64,000 nucleotides of DNA. It comes from Cichorium intybus. Lineage: Eukaryota; Streptophyta; Magnoliopsida; Asterales; Asteraceae. Positions 1-19,610 of this stretch are shown here, one piece after another. The notes beneath the pieces were generated by a model that did no database searches, had not been told where the DNA came from, and saw only the letters and a program-made list of their open reading frames with translations. Where the stretch lies: NCBI GenBank assembly GCA_023525715.1, contig CM042015.1, positions 91,016,750-91,080,749 of the forward strand. Reading direction: 5' to 3'. The position numbers and the translations under genes are program-made. Positions within the stretch are counted from its first letter, which is position 1. Each line of letters starts with the position of its first letter.

Positions 1-1
1 G

Positions 2-442
2 GCGATCGAGTATGTCGACATATCACCTTTGCCGATGCTCAACACAGATCTCGAAATCGATAACAAATATCCACCAACAGTCGAGTTTTTCCATCAGCGG
101 ATTCTTCAATCCGATTGTTTCCTCTTTGCTTATCCTGAGTATAATTATTCCATCACCGTACCTTTGAAGAACGCAATCGATTGGGCATCTAGGCCACCGA
201 ACGTGTGGGCAGATAAGGCTGCTTCTATAGTAAGTGTCGGTGGCGGATTCGGTGGAGGGAGGTTACAGTATATTCTCCGGAAAAGCGGTGTTTACCTCGA
301 TCTTCATTTCATTAATAAGCCTGAGTTTTTCCTGAACGCGTTCCAATCTCCTCCCAAGTTTGACGATGAAGGCAATCTGATGGATGCTGAAGCTAAAGAG
401 AGGTTGAAAGCTGTTCTTTGTGCACTCAAAGCTTCACGTTGA
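2..442 (+). CDS. NQR: NADPH:quinone oxidoreductase (NQR), 3' part of gene
   Basis: This is the C-terminal part of a flavodoxin-fold NADPH-dependent FMN/quinone reductase, which reduces quinones by two electrons using a bound FMN. The open frame runs from base 2, so the window edge cuts an exon and the ATG at 29 is internal (preceded by AIEYVDISPLP). Visible family signatures are PEYNYSITVPLKNAIDWASR (FMN-binding loop and helix), VGGGFGGGR (glycine-rich FMN loop) and LHFINKPEFFLNAF, followed by the usual short C-terminal helix and a TGA stop. From memory the match to Arabidopsis NQR is close over the whole visible part. No frameshift or stop is seen. The N-terminal roughly 60 residues lie outside the window. 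The product is expected in the cytosol. Confidence 0.93.
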   Translation, partial: AIEYVDISPLPMLNTDLEIDNKYPPTVEFFHQRILQSDCFLFAYPEYNYSITVPLKNAIDWASRPPNVWADKAASIVSVGGGFGGGRLQYILRKSGVYLDLHFINKPEFFLNAFQSPPKFDDEGNLMDAEAKERLKAVLCALKASR

Positions 443-744
443 GACTTCAAGCTAAGTGATAAAGCTAATTAACCGAGATTCTAAGCTAGTCTTAGCAATT
501 CGTTTGATTTCAAGCATCTCTCCTTTTTTCGAATATTCTAGATGTTTCTGTGTGAATTTCCGCTTGTTTGAATTAGGGCAACTTTCATTTGTATTAATTT
601 ATTTTACGAGGGCAATTGCTTGATTTTGATGGAGAATTCTTGGCTGAATTGGGGATTTCAAGAATTTGAGACTCTTTGTGTGTTTATTGACGAATTCTGC
701 ATATGAAAATAGGTTTTAAAATTAATGAAAATATATAGTTAATT
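443..744. other. 3' flank of NQR gene
   Basis: AT-rich 3' untranslated and downstream DNA of the quinone reductase gene. I see no other gene or clear element. Several AATAAA-like words occur, but none can be assigned as the cleavage signal with confidence. Confidence 0.4.
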
Positions 745-1860
745 TAAAAAAAACCACGTAGATGCCTGGCACGCCTAGGTCGTTATGCGGTCAAAAATAA
801 GAAAATAAACCTTGCACACACTAGTATAGCGGTAGCAAAGGTCGATCCACGGGAGTTTGGTGGTCAAGATAGGACGATAGCTTACCAACTGTAGTGTCAC
901 GCTACAGCCAGATGGACTAACTCTACTTTTTCAAAAATCAAACAAAAACACAATTCCAAAATACAATTCAAACATAAACTAAACTAAATCAAATCCAATC
1001 CTAGACTAAGATTACTTACTGAAATCAGAAGCTAAGTTCAGAATCCAAAAGCAAACAAACAATCCAATCAAACCAAACAAGCATCCAAACACAATTAAAG
1101 TTAAAAAGTGCAGTAAAACCATAAACCGAATGATTACTCAATTAAAACTCAAAAACAGAAGATCCAATATACTGAAATCCGAAAATAAACAACCCTAGAC
1201 TACTGCTACTGATCTGAACAATCCAGAAACACTAGGCTAGAAGCTAATTTAAACTAAAGAACATTAAACTAAAAGTGAAAACATAAAAAATATCAAGAAT
1301 GGTTGCTGAAATTCCAAATCTTGAGTCAAAGAAGCCTTAAGTCCACCTTAGGGTTCGATCTTTGCCTCCAATTTTCGATCTAATGACCTCTATTTATACT
1401 TGCAAAATCTGTCGACCCGCGGCGTGCAAAGCCCAATGCCCAAAGCCGCGACGCGCGTATAGCCTTATCCCCGTTTTTTTGCTTTTTTGAATCGCCTGAT
1501 CTTTGACGTGGCACGACGCGCAGTCTCTATTCCCACGGCGCGCGTGTTAATTCGACTGATATTGACTTGATCCAAACTTCTTCCATTTTGTCCGCTTTTA
1601 GTCACTATTTTCAACATTTTCTTGCACACAAGCACTAGCACAAAAAGTGAGAAATACCACTACATCTATGATATAAATTCACCAAGAGTAGGGCCTAACA
1701 ATGACTAAAATACTTGATATTAGTAGGCGTTGTCAACGCCATGTTAGCGCCACGTGGACATGCTTTGTTGACTAATATGAGACATGACATGCCACGTAGG
1801 CGTGTTAACCGGATGACCCGGTCAAATCCCATAAAATGGTATTTTTGACATAGATTTTGC
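745..1860. repeat. Unclassified dispersed-repeat-like block
   Basis: Noncoding stretch with the look of a high-copy plant repeat. Words of the form CCACGTAG...GCACGCCTAGG...GGTCAAA near the left edge recur as CCACGTAGGCGTG...CCCGGTCAAAT near 1795-1830. The sequence between has few stops in C-poor, A-rich DNA but no recognisable domain. No terminal repeats or target duplication were resolved, so the class is unknown. It could be a retroelement leader or LTR fragment. Confidence 0.3.
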
Positions 1861-1989
1861 TATTTAAGGACCTAGAATGCACAAAAAACCTTCAGTGACC
1901 ATTTAAAATAAATGGCAAAAGTTCGTTGGGTCATTATGACAATAACCCTTTAAAATCAAACGAGAATGTACATCAAGAAGTCGTTGCCT

Positions 1990-2760
1990 TTGAGATCTAG
2001 TCAAGACCACGATTGCAGGGATGATCAAGATCCACAATACGAATCCCTATAATGGCTTGTACCCAGGGACAACCAGAAAACCAGGCAGATCAAGAGCAAA
2101 GAACTTTAACCCTAGAGAGGGAAGAGTTTTCGCAAGGGGAGGAGGGAGGAGGGGAGTTGGAGGCTCAAAAGGGTTTGTGATGCCTAGGTTGTCACCCCAA
2201 GGCCTCTATTTATAGTCAAGGGCTCCTAGGGTTTCAAACTTAGGAGCCTTTTGGCGGCCGCACCCCTGGACTTGTTCCATCGATTATATCTTTAATCAAT
2301 TACAATCCAGTCTCTTTAATTGGTTCCAAATTAATTCTAGACTAATTTACCAATTAAATTATTATTATTATTCTTTTAGTTTGTAATTAATTTATTCTCT
2401 ATAAATTAATTAACTAAATAACCTTTCATATATTTGACCCTAAATGTTTTCCTGGGTTCTAAGGACAACCCAAAAGGACTCTACCTTTTATCAAAAATGT
2501 TCTAACAAGTTGATGATCTTGGACATTATTCCAACAGACCTTACCTGTTCAGCCTTCGATATCTTGCTATTTATACATCTCATTGGCTACTCAATGCAAT
2601 ATGTCAAAAATATCAAATACTCGATGTTTAGATTGTGAACATTGAGTATGTAGTCATATATTCCCTATTGTAAATCATTGAAATTTATCAATGAAAGATT
2701 TCTCTCGTTTCTCACAGTAGACGTAGCTTGACTTGTTGTCGAGTAAACCATTTTACATCT
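1990..2760. repeat. Possible LTR-derived fragment
   Basis: Noncoding DNA with features often seen in plant LTR leaders: a purine-rich GGGAGGAGGGAGGAGGGG block (2137-2154), a CTCTATTTATAG TATA-like motif (2203-2214) and a later ATAAATTAATTAA tract. A 64-codon frame (2021-2215) has no recognisable domain and is not called as a gene. No paired LTR was found in the window. Confidence 0.2.
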
Positions 2761-3222
2761 TACGAGCCATATTGATAGAAATCAAAATAGATCAATACTA
2801 GCAGTAGATCTTAATAAAATAATAACAACGATCAAAACAAGAAAATACTAAATGAATGACAACAGCAACAATAATCCAATACTAATGAAATTGATAAAAC
2901 ATACCCAGGAAACATGATAACAAAGCCAGAAAATACGAAAACGAGTACCAGAATAATATTGATCTGCGTAAATGGTGCCTGCTACAAATCTTCCAATTAT
3001 CAAATCAAAAGGCAAGGATCGAAAAGTAAGTACAATGAAACGACTAGGGTTTATTATTTAATAGAAAAGTAGGGGGTGTTTGGGATTTTTTTATTTAACT
3101 CAATAAGCACTTTCTGATATAAGTGCTTATTGACTTACGAGGTGACAAAAATGAGTTTTTTAAAAAGTGTTTGAATTCGCTTATTTGGTGGAAAAAATTA
3201 TAAGTTGATAATCATTTCTAAA

Positions 3223-3883
3223 GGGTTTATGTCAAATTTAGTCACTTAAGTTTTTGTTTTGTGCTCATTTAGTCACTTAACTCTTTTTAAGTTGCAAAAC
3301 GTCACTAAACTTATTAATTTGTGTCAAAATGGTCATTAAACTTTTTTTGTGGTCACCTAACTTTTGAAAAGGTGCTAAAATGGTCACTAAAATTTCGAAA
3401 TTGTTCTCATTCGATTTTATTTGTTTTCTTTTTTCTAGGTTTCGTTTTTACAAATTCATTTTTTATTTCATTTTTACATGTTTGTTCACAATCCGTTTGT
3501 TTGCTTCATTTTTACTTTGTTTTTAAATACTTTTTCACAATTCGATTTTATAACTTAATTTTTTACTACATTTTTGCATTTTTTACAATCTATTTATACA
3601 ACTTCATTTTTTACTTCGTTTTTCATGTTTTTTTTTTAAATCATGTAAAAATGAGGTTATAAAAAACATGTAAAAACGAAATAAAAAAAGAGTTTGTAAA
3701 AACAAATTCTGAAAAAGGAAACATAGAAAATTGAATGAGTACAATTTCGAAAGTTCAGTGACCATTTTCGCACACAAAAGTTAAGTGACCACAAAAAAAG
3801 TTTAATGACCAATTTGACACAAAATAATAAGTTTAGTGATTTTTACAACTTAAAAGTTAAATGATCAAATTTGACCTAAACCT
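3223..3883. mobile_element. Mutator-like MITE (foldback)
   Basis: A 661-bp foldback element. Its left arm, beginning GGGTTTATGTCAAATTTAG and continuing with repeated 'tcacttaactttt' words, is mirrored by the right arm ending at 3883. The ends are flanked by ATTTCTAAA (3214-3222) and TTTTTTAAA (3884-3892), which agree at 7 of 9 positions and may be a decayed 9-bp target duplication typical of Mutator-like elements. It codes for nothing recognisable; the 113-codon frame inside is Phe/Tyr-rich low-complexity sequence. Confidence 0.6.
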
Positions 3884-3907
3884 TTTTTTAAAAAGTGTTT
3901 GGATTAA

Positions 3908-4049
<142 letters not shown>

Positions 4050-4554
4050 AAATGGCCAAAAATGTCATGCTTACATATCTATAGACTATAAGGATGTTTT
4101 AAGGGTAGAATAGTTTTTTCTATTCCAATAAGCTATAAACAAATTTTCATAAGTAATGAAGAGGTGAATTATATTTTTTTTACTTATTCTGAAAGAGAGT
4201 TATCAAAAGGACTAATAACTTTGCCAAACATACTTTTTGAGTTATTGACTTTTTAAAAAGTCAATAAGTTAATAAGGAGTTTTGAAAAGCAATCTAAAAC
4301 GCCCTTTAGGCACAATGAAAGGAAAAGACAAGACAACTATAAATGGGAAAGCTATGTAGGGTTAACATATCTAAATGACAAAAAATAGGCCAATAACACC
4401 AAAGGGCATTTGACCTAGCATTATCAAGAGTGATGGAATCCTCCCCAAGAGATTGAAGGTTTAAGTTACATTGTGGACAAATGATGCAGATTTTAAAGAA
4501 TGATTGGATGAATGTGTGAGTCAACCATTATAAAAAAAAATATATTATGCTAAC

Positions 4555-4912
4555 CAAGGGCGGTTCTAGTATTGTGCACTGGGGGGACTGTGCACCGGCT
4601 CAACTTTCGCGGGTATTTGTAAAAAAAAAATATATATTTTCTAGTACGTTGCACCCTCTCGAAAAAAAATGAGACACACTAATATGAAGATGTAATGAAT
4701 CGTTTTACCAAAATTAGTATACGAAGATGTGAAATTTAAATAGTACTCATACTTGTAAGCGTTTTTTTGGTTATTATTATGTACTCGTACTTGTAAACAT
4801 TTTTTTGATATTATTATGTTTGATCGTAAAATTTTTTTTATGTTATTATATATTTACATTCCAGGAAAATTTTTTTTGCACCCCCTAGTGATAATTCCTG
4901 GATCCGCCACTG
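4555..4912. mobile_element. hAT-type MITE with 8-bp target duplication
   Basis: A 358-bp element with ends CAAGGGCGGTTCTAG and, as reverse complement of the right end, CAGTGGCGGATCCAG. It is flanked by ATGCTAAC (4547-4554) and ATGTTAAC (4913-4920), an 8-bp duplication with one mismatch, as expected for hAT transposition. It has no coding capacity. A shorter relative with a perfect duplication lies at 26901-27067. Confidence 0.82.
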
Positions 4913-5304
4913 ATGTTAACATTATCTTATAAAATATTTAATGAGAAGTCGGTACCTCAATCGTAAATATATATTAAATTGTCACCCTAGTCACATTCAA
5001 GTACTTCGTTATCAGGTATCAACTCATTGGTAAACCATCTAAAATCTGAATTCAATTACAAAATGATTCGATAGTTTAGCAATTACAAAATGATTAGATA
5101 GTTTAGATGTTCCTACATCCTTTTTAAGTTAAAATACATTAATCATAAACCATCCTACGCGTAACTCAATTGGTTCCGAGAAAACATTGTTGTTCCGAGA
5201 AAACGTTGTACGTTGGTGGGTTGAGATAGAATGGTAATAAAAAATCTTGCATATGGACGGGGATTACTATGAATGCCCAAACCTACCACATTAAATGTCG
5301 TGTC

Positions 5305-5312
5305 TATAAAAG
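5305..5312 (+). promoter_or_regulatory. TATA box of GDSL gene 1
   Basis: TATAAAAG sits 97 bp before the chosen ATG at 5402. The same TCTATAAAA motif stands at the equivalent place before GDSL copy 2 (54044-54050), and its conservation between paralogues supports a promoter role. An ATG at 5315, in frame with the protein, would lie at or before the expected transcription start. Confidence 0.6.
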
Positions 5313-5401
5313 CCATGGAGATATCTCTACAACACATCCCAATCTCAATATTTTTTCTCTGTCGGATAAAACGCTCTTTATTTTCTTCTCATCAATTGAA
5401 A

Positions 5402-12265
<6,864 letters not shown>

Positions 12266-12535
12266 CACCGCAATTGTTTAAACCCCAATCATGCATCAAT
12301 GGATATGTGACAAGAATTTTACCATGCATGCATGGTTTTCAACGTCCAAACAATGTTTTTTTTTTTTTTTTTAATTCGGCTTTACTCTATTGAAGTACTA
12401 CATATTCCCAAAGTTTCTTTACTTTCTCATTTGTGTATTGTTGAAAGATTTCCTCATATTTTAGATTGGACAAATAATTTCTTGTTTTGGCCATGTTTTG
12501 TTTCAATGTGAATTCATATTATCTTTCACTTGTGA
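12266..12535. other. 3' flank of GDSL gene 1
   Basis: Downstream untranslated DNA. Parts of it ('catgcatcaat', 'acaagaattt', 'tttactctattg') are matched after the exon remnant at 26503-26640, showing that the duplication unit extended past the coding region. Confidence 0.5.
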
Positions 12536-13103
<568 letters not shown>

Positions 13104-13107
13104 GAAA

Positions 13108-13690
13108 GATGTTGAACTCATCAAATTCAACTCTCGTCGATTATGTTGTGAACAACGATCCTTATTTCTTACATCATTTAGATAGACCTAATTGAGTCTT
13201 AGTTCCACAAACACTCACAATTGAGGATTATGCTCCTTGGAGCCGTGATATGAATTCATCAATGGATCCTTGCTACAACCTAGTCTACATGATTAGGTTC
13301 GATTCAAATGCTTGAAATAGGAATAATAATATGGCCATTTCATGGATATTAAATTCAATTTTGAAAGAAAGTTCAGATAGGACTTGTGAATAATATGCAG
13401 GCATAAGATATTAGAAGTAATTACCTTACAAAATTAAAGGTTTTGTGGGAATAACTTTCAAAACACATTTTTCCTGTGGCAAATGCGCATGTGATGGAGA
13501 GAAAGAAATCAACCATCTAATGAGTTTACTAATGGGACTCAATGACACTTACTCGTAACTTTAAGGCTAGATCTTGTTAATAGATCTACTTCCATCTATT
13601 AATCGTATTATTTTTGTTGTACTTCAAGAATAGCGACTACACAAGAATAGTGTTAGTTGTCACATGGATTTCTTCATGGTTATCAGAATC
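13108..13690 (+). pseudogene. Copia gag relic
   Basis: Remnant of a Ty1/copia Gag with several stops and frame changes. Visible blocks are DPYFLHHLDRP followed by stop and VLVPQTLTIEDYAPWSR (the N-terminal Gag signature NPYFLHHSD...NYxxWSR). Further on come KVLWE and CGKCACDGEKEINHLMSLLM with GLNDTYS (usual CxCGKCxC...FLMGLNDSY), and a last HGY-like motif before 13690. The sequence breaks at the Helitron end at 13704. Matching protease and integrase blocks resume at about 24.6 kb on the same strand, so one element was probably split by about 11 kb of later insertions. Confidence 0.7.
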
Positions 13691-13703
13691 AAAATAATTA
13701 TAA

Positions 13704-13730
13704 CTAGGTTGAGCCCGTGCTTCGCACGGG
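13704..13730 (-). mobile_element. Helitron 3' terminus (minus strand)
   Basis: Read on the minus strand: hairpin CCCGTGCGAAGCACGGG, six bases, then CTAG followed by host T. This is the Helitron 3' signature (hairpin, short spacer, CTRR). The matching 5' TC end must lie to the right but was not identified, so the extent is unknown. The TORTIFOLIA1-like fragment at 14.0-15.2 kb, on the same strand, could be its cargo. Confidence 0.65.
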
Positions 13731-14039
13731 TTGGACCAAAACGTATTAAGTAGATGAAAGATTTTGACTGTTATTTCGTTTTAAAAAAATCTGAAGGTTG
13801 CTTTGTATTCCCAATATTCGTCTACGGTTCAGAGGTTATTCATATTAATTTTTCAGAGAATTTAAGTCTCCTCTTGTTATATTTTAACTTTGACCCATTT
13901 TCTAACAGAAAGTGGAATTCTTTTTTTAATGGATTCATAGTGAGGTTTTGATTCGGTAGTATTCGTAATGTCACTGTAATCGCCTGAAATTTTTAGCAGA
14001 ATGTTAATTAGAAGCCTAAAAGGCTAAAATACCCCATTA

Positions 14040-15237
14040 ATCACAAAATTAAACCTTTTATAGAAAATCCAACTTCTGAAATTTCAAATGCACCAGTTCC
14101 TATAAGACTTTTCCAAAGTTGTAAAGCTTGAAGTACCGTGTCCCTAACTGGTCTGGCCTAAATCGATCAAACAAAAAGCAATTCTTGGATCAAAAATCAT
14201 GAATGAAAATTTGAAAATAAAGTATACTTTTTTATGAAGTTATTTGCAGAATAACATCAAACCTTATCAAAACGACATTACTCAAGGGCACGAATGCAAT
14301 ATGATTTGATAGAAGAAGAGTAAGATCCATTGTTTGAAGCAATTTCTGCTAATGCTTCACATGCAGCTTTTCTTGTTCTCCAATCACTGTTCTTAAGACC
14401 TTCTTGAATGCTACTCATTGCAGCATTTAGTGTGCTTTGTGTAGATGCACCACCTGCCTGTAATTTCAAGAATATGTTTTAAAGTGATTCACTTGTTATG
14501 AATACGGATAAAGTGGCTGAATAGGTAATGATGTCTGTAGGGAGTAAGTTGTAAAATAAGGAATACTAATTACAAAACTGACATGAATGATACTTCTGTT
14601 TAACTCAATCATGGCTGGTTTTGCCATGAAGTGTGGATTCTTCAGCATTTTTGTAGTTCTTATCAACATATGTTATAAAATAAACAGCGGTGGGTCCCGC
14701 GTATGATCAATTACACGCGATAAACACAATGCTGAACCGAATTGAACGTGTTTATTATGCTCGCCTAGTGCTTCAAAAAGAGGTCTCACTAGTAAAACAA
14801 AGCTTCCCTCTTGCTCATTGTCAATGGTGCCCAATTTAGATGCCAAAATACACATTGTCTCAATACATGCATTTCTCACAACATAATCTGGATCTTTGAG
14901 TCTTTTAATTATGCTAATTACCATTTTGCCCAAGTGTGGGAGAATGAGATCTTGGTGGAAGGTTGAAAGCATACCTATTAGTTTTATGCATTCTTTTCGA
15001 ACGACTATTTTTTTTTTCTGAATCGGTGTCCAAAATGCAGGACAAAAATGGTGAAATGCCATCTGGAGTTAGTGTCTCGATTGTTCTTCCAAGTTCTTCA
15101 ACCCCAATTTCATATGTGTCTCTATCAGCAATCTTGTTTAATGTGAGAATAACGCGTTGTTTTAGCTCAAAAATTGTGTGCTAGTTGCTAACCCTAGTGG
15201 TGGTCCCTTTGGATTTCAATGGAGCATGCATCTTCAT
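14040..15237 (-). pseudogene. TORTIFOLIA1/SPIRAL2-like HEAT-repeat protein, N-terminal fragment
   Basis: Fragment of a plant microtubule-associated TORTIFOLIA1-like gene. Minus strand from ATG at 15237: MKMHAPLKSKG, then a stop, then ELKQRVILTLNKIADRDTYE, EELERTIETLTPDG, CILDTDSE. After a frame change come VVRKECIKLIG, PHLGKMVISIIKRLKDP and PLFEALGEHNKHVQ (14673-15010). A TAA interrupts before MLIRTTKMLKNPHFMAKPAM (about 14590-14670). A second exon begins AGGASTQSTLNAAMSSIQEG (about 14278-14462), then RALE, stop, CRFDKV. A third exon PVRDTVLQALQLWKSLIG lies at about 14070-14160. These HEAT-repeat blocks follow family order with introns kept, so the copy is DNA-derived. At least three stops and a frameshift show it is dead. 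Confidence 0.82.
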
Positions 15238-16440
15238 ATTATATGCCTTCAAAAGTTCTTGGTGTAGAGTTGGTTATTGGAGTTCCATGAACAAACAGAA
15301 AATAAAATAATGTGCACTTTGAAATGTGTCAATTGATCATAGAAAGCATCTTCATACTACTGGAAATCAGTAGCGAGATGCAGATCAAGCCCAGAATGAT
15401 ACAAGCTGCAAGAACATGAAATAAATCATTACAGGAGAAAGAACCGTTGATCGTGCAAAGCGAAACACGTTATACACAGTAAAACCCTAAAGAAGAAACC
15501 ACTGAAGGGCTATTTTCTTCCATATTTTCCCAAAAAAGAAAAAATTAATTACAGCATAAAAGAGGTGAATTCCATTGGATAGATCATTATGCTAAAGGAA
15601 GAAACGTTAGAAGAAAGAAATACATTGAATCGTATAGTGCGTCAAGCCCTAGCTGTGGAAACAAAACTTTAGCGAAAATAAGAATCCAAATAAAGTTAAA
15701 GGAATTGCTCATAAACATGGCAAGATTCAGGTTGAAATATACTTACAGAATGGGGGAGATCATCTGTATCAAGGAGTGAGGTATCTGAAACGAATCCATA
15801 TGCACCAAAGGAGATATTTTAATGGTCTTTTGCAAATGTCGAATCTCACGAAGGGCTTAAGTGCCAGGCTTATGACGATGCTATCTCTTGATTTCTCCGG
15901 CTTATGTACCTGCAAAATCAAAACCTTCAGAACTCACCATCTCCACCACCACCGGAAACTTCCCAGTCATCACTAGCACTGGAAACCTCTCAACCGCCAC
16001 CATACCCGAAAACCTCTCTGCTACAACCGCCATCCTCGTCACTAAGTAATCCATCGCCGCCGCCGCACCGACCCAATTGCTTCCCGAGTATAAGGTTTAC
16101 GGACACTAACCCTGTAAATTAAACCGGTTCACTTCAGTATCCGAAAAATCAACAGAGGGTTCTTGATGGAAGCAGGAAACTGGATAGGACCGGAGGTAGA
16201 GGGTCGAGAAGAAGAAGAAGAAGAAGAAGAAGAAGAAGAAGAAGAAGAAAGAGAGATGTAGCTGTAAGGGTAAAGAGGAAAAGGTTTTGCTCAATGGGTA
16301 AGAACGTAAGGAGTGGAGACAGCTGTTGAGAGGAGAGAGCTTGGCATGGCGGGAGCTGAATGGCTGAAAAAAACCATCCCTCTTAAAATCCCAAAACCCC
16401 CTACCCCCTAAAACCTTCTAGAAATCTGATTCTATTTAAT
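15238..16440. other. Upstream DNA of the TORTIFOLIA1-like fragment
   Basis: Probably 5' untranslated, intron or promoter DNA carried with the pseudogene. On the minus strand a short exon-like frame, ATG near 16050 reading MDYLVTRMAVVAERF and on to GFDFAG (about 15910), ends at a GT, but I do not recognise it. A (GAA)n tract is at 16208-16251. No other gene is seen. Confidence 0.3.
16208..16251. repeat. (GAA)n microsatellite
   Basis: Trinucleotide GAA run of about 14 units; the all-Phe frame opposite it is an artefact. Confidence 0.9.
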
Positions 16441-16593
16441 CTATATAGTAATTATAGTAAATTACATGAATGGTCTCTGTGGTTTTGGGTAACTTGCGCG
16501 TTTGGTCTCTAACTATTTTTTTAACTCGAACAGTCTCTATTATTTTATTTCGTTACACGCTTGGTCCCTACCCAACCTTAATTAACTATATTA

Positions 16594-16907
16594 TGTTGGG
16601 ATTGAAAAATTCTTCTATTCAACACTAGAACAGAATTACAATAGGAGGAGCAACTCTCACACTCGACTATTACAAAAAACTAACCCTCTATCTAACACTT
16701 ACACTCTAAGTGTTATGCTCACTAACTTTATGTGTTTGTGATGTTTGGGATGTCTAATAACTGAAACTTAAGCCTCTATTTATAGCTAAACTAGCCACTA
16801 AATCTATAGTATATGAACACATTGAATTCTTGGAAGAGAATATCAAATTTGCCACCTTAAGCTTTGTCAACAATGGTGGCTTCTAGAATGGAGGCTGGAA
16901 ATCAACA
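16594..16907 (-). repeat. 3' LTR of copia element 1
   Basis: 314-bp LTR. It carries a GCCTCTATTTATAG TATA-like motif and pairs with 21238-21551 with 4 differences seen by eye. Confidence 0.95.
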
Positions 16908-16925
16908 AATCTCCCCCTCCAGCCT

Positions 16926-19610
16926 CTATTGAACAATCCTTAGCCCAACTATTTCAGCACATAGTTTGTGTTTGTCTTGTGTCACCACTTTGGTCAACAT
17001 GTCTGCAGGATTGTCATTTGTGTTGATCTTTGACAACTTCAATTCTCCTCTCTCGATTGCTTCTCTAAGCCAATGATAACGAATATCAATATGCTTAGTG
17101 CGAGAATGGTACATCGAATTCTTGCTTAGGTCCATAGCACTCTGATTGTCGCAATGAATGATGTATTCTGCTTGGGGAAACCCTATTTCTTGAAGAAACC
17201 GTTTTAATCATATAAGCTCCTTCCCAGCTTCAACGGCAGAAATGTACTCGGCTTCTGTTGTTGACAGTGCTACACACTTCTGTAACTTGGATTGCCATGA
17301 GATAGTTCCCCCTGCCAAAGTGAAAACATAACTTGATGTAGATTTCCTATTATCAAGATCTCCTGCCATATCGGCATCTGTATAACCTTTCACGATTGGC
17401 TTTGCTCCCACGTAGCATAAACATAATTTTGAACTACCCCTCAGGTATCGCAGTATCCACTTGACTGCTTCCCAATGTTCCTTTCCTGGATTTGCTAGAT
17501 ATCTACTAACGACACCAACAACATGAGCAATATCTGGTCTTGTGCATACCATTGCATACATAAGACTTCATATGGCTGAGGAATAAGGGATTGTCTTCAT
17601 CTCTTCTTTCTCTTTATCAGAAGAAGGGGAATTTTTCTTACTTAACTTGAAGTGATTTGCCAACGGAGTGCCAACAGGCTTGGCGTTTTCCATGTTGAAT
17701 CTTTTGATCACACGTTCAACATACTCCTCCTGTGACAAGAACAATTTTCTTGATTCTCTATCACGGATAATTTTCATGCCCAATATCTGTTGAGCTGGGC
17801 CCATGTCCTTCATATCAAAGAACTTAGACAAATCTTTCTTCAAGTTGTTGATCATGGTTGCATCTTGACCGACTATTAGCATATCATCCACATAGAGCAA
17901 AAGGATGACAAATTTCCCATCTGGAAACTTCTTCAAGTACACGCAGTGGTCTGCAACAGTTCTTTTGTACTCGTGACTTGCCATGAACGAGTCAAACTTC
18001 TTGTACCACTGTCTTGGGGCTTGCTTAAGACCATAAAGGCTCTTCTTCAGCTTGCAGACGAGATGCTCTTTCTTTGGGATTTTAAACCCATCGGGCTGCT
18101 CCATGTATATTTCTTCATCCAGATCACCATGGAGAAAAGCTTTTTTTACATCCATCTGCTCAAGTTCAAGATCTAGACTGGCTACCAATCCGAGCACGAC
18201 TCGAATCGACATCATCTTCACAACCGGCGAAAAAATCTCATCAAAGTCAATTCCCTCCTTTTGTTGGAATCCTTTGACAACGAGTCTTGCCTTGTACTTC
18301 ACAATGTTTCCTTTGCCATCTTTCTTCAACTTGAAAACCCACTTGTTTTTCAAGGCTTTCTTTCCTTTAGGAAGTTTCACCAACTCATATGTTTGATTTT
18401 TGTGCAAAGAATTCATTTCGTCTTCCATGGCCTTCTGCCAATTGGCTTTGTTAATATGAGATTGAGCTTCCTGAAAGCTCTCTGGCTCCCCCTCACTGGT
18501 AAGAAGGATGTAGTTCGAAGTTGGGTATCTTGAGGAAGGAACACGAACTCGATCAGATCGTCGAACTTGAGTTTCTTCATTAGAAACATCTGGAAATGAC
18601 TCTGAATTATCAAGAGGTGGAAGTTCCCCCTGCTCAATACCTCCTTGATCTTCATCATCAACTTCATTATTCTGTTCATCGATCGGAACATCATCTTTTG
18701 TTTCAGATATCATTTCTGGAACTTTGAAGCTTTGTTGCTCGTTAATCGATGCCTTGAAATCATAATACTGGTCTTCATAGAAAACAACATCTCTGCTTCG
18801 AATAACCTTCTTTAGTTCTGGGTCCCATAGCCTGTTCCCGAACTCTTCATCTCCATATCCAATAAAGATGCATGGAGTGGATTTGAGGTCCAACTTCTTT
18901 CGCAATTGACTTGACACATGTGCAAACGCCTTGCACCCAAATACTCTCAAGTGAGAATATGTTATGTCTTTACCCGTCCATATCTTTTCTGGAACTTCAA
19001 AATTCAATGGAACTGAAGGTGACCTATTTATAAGGTAACAAGCTGTCAATACAGCTTCACCCCATAATGGCTTTGGTAGTTTAGCCGCACTGATCATACA
19101 TCGGACCTTCTCAACAATGGTACGATTCATTCGTTCTGCTACACCGTTATGCTGTGGGGTACGTGGGACAGTCTTTTCATGCCTGATACCATATTTTGTG
19201 CAATATGTGGAGAACTCACGAGAATAGTACTCACCTCCATTATCTGATCTGAGACATTTCAACTGCTTGCCAGTTTGTCTTTCCACCATTACATGAAAAG
19301 CTTTAAAACGATCAAATACTTGATCCTTCGACCTGAGACAATAAACCCATACTTTTCGTGATGCATCGTCGATGAATGTCACAAAATACTTGTTTCCACC
19401 AAGGGATTCTACTTCAATGGGTCCACATACGTCGGAGTGGACAAGGCTCAACAACTCAGAGTGCTTATTTCTTGTGGAGCTAAAGGAAACTCTGTATTGT
19501 TTCCCAAATAAGCAGTATTCACAAGGATCCAGGGTAACATCTTTTTTCATGGAAATGGACTTCTTCTTTTCAAGAGTTGTTAACCCTTTCACAGTCATGT
19601 GGCCTAGTCT
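16926..19610 (-). pseudogene. Copia 1 Pol (integrase, reverse transcriptase, RNase H)
   Basis: Order on the minus strand: GAG-pre-integrase (RLGHMTVKGL), integrase core with HSDVCGP, RSDNGGEY and NGVAERMNRT (the D, D, E triad), then reverse transcriptase with WVFKLKKDGKG, AFLHGDLDEEIYMEQPDGF and LLLYVDDM (active-site YVDD), then RNase H with KGYTDADMAGD, TEAEYISAVEAGKE and HCDNQSAMDLS. The C-terminus is PADMLTKVV...GLRIVQ. TGA stops at 19611-19613 (Arg of LWHRRLGH), 17568-17570 (Gly of SAVGSLMYAM) and 17208-17210 (Trp of KELIWLK) break the frame, with no indel. Sequence style is close to tobacco Tnt1. Confidence 0.93.

Noticed and set aside
2021..2215. 64-codon Gly/Arg-rich frame
   Set aside because: Purine-rich LTR-like DNA with a TATA-like motif right after; no protein similarity recognised.
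18052..18533. Plus-strand frames opposite copia 1 Pol, and similar ones at 34214-35990
   Set aside because: Antisense shadows of the retrotransposon coding region.
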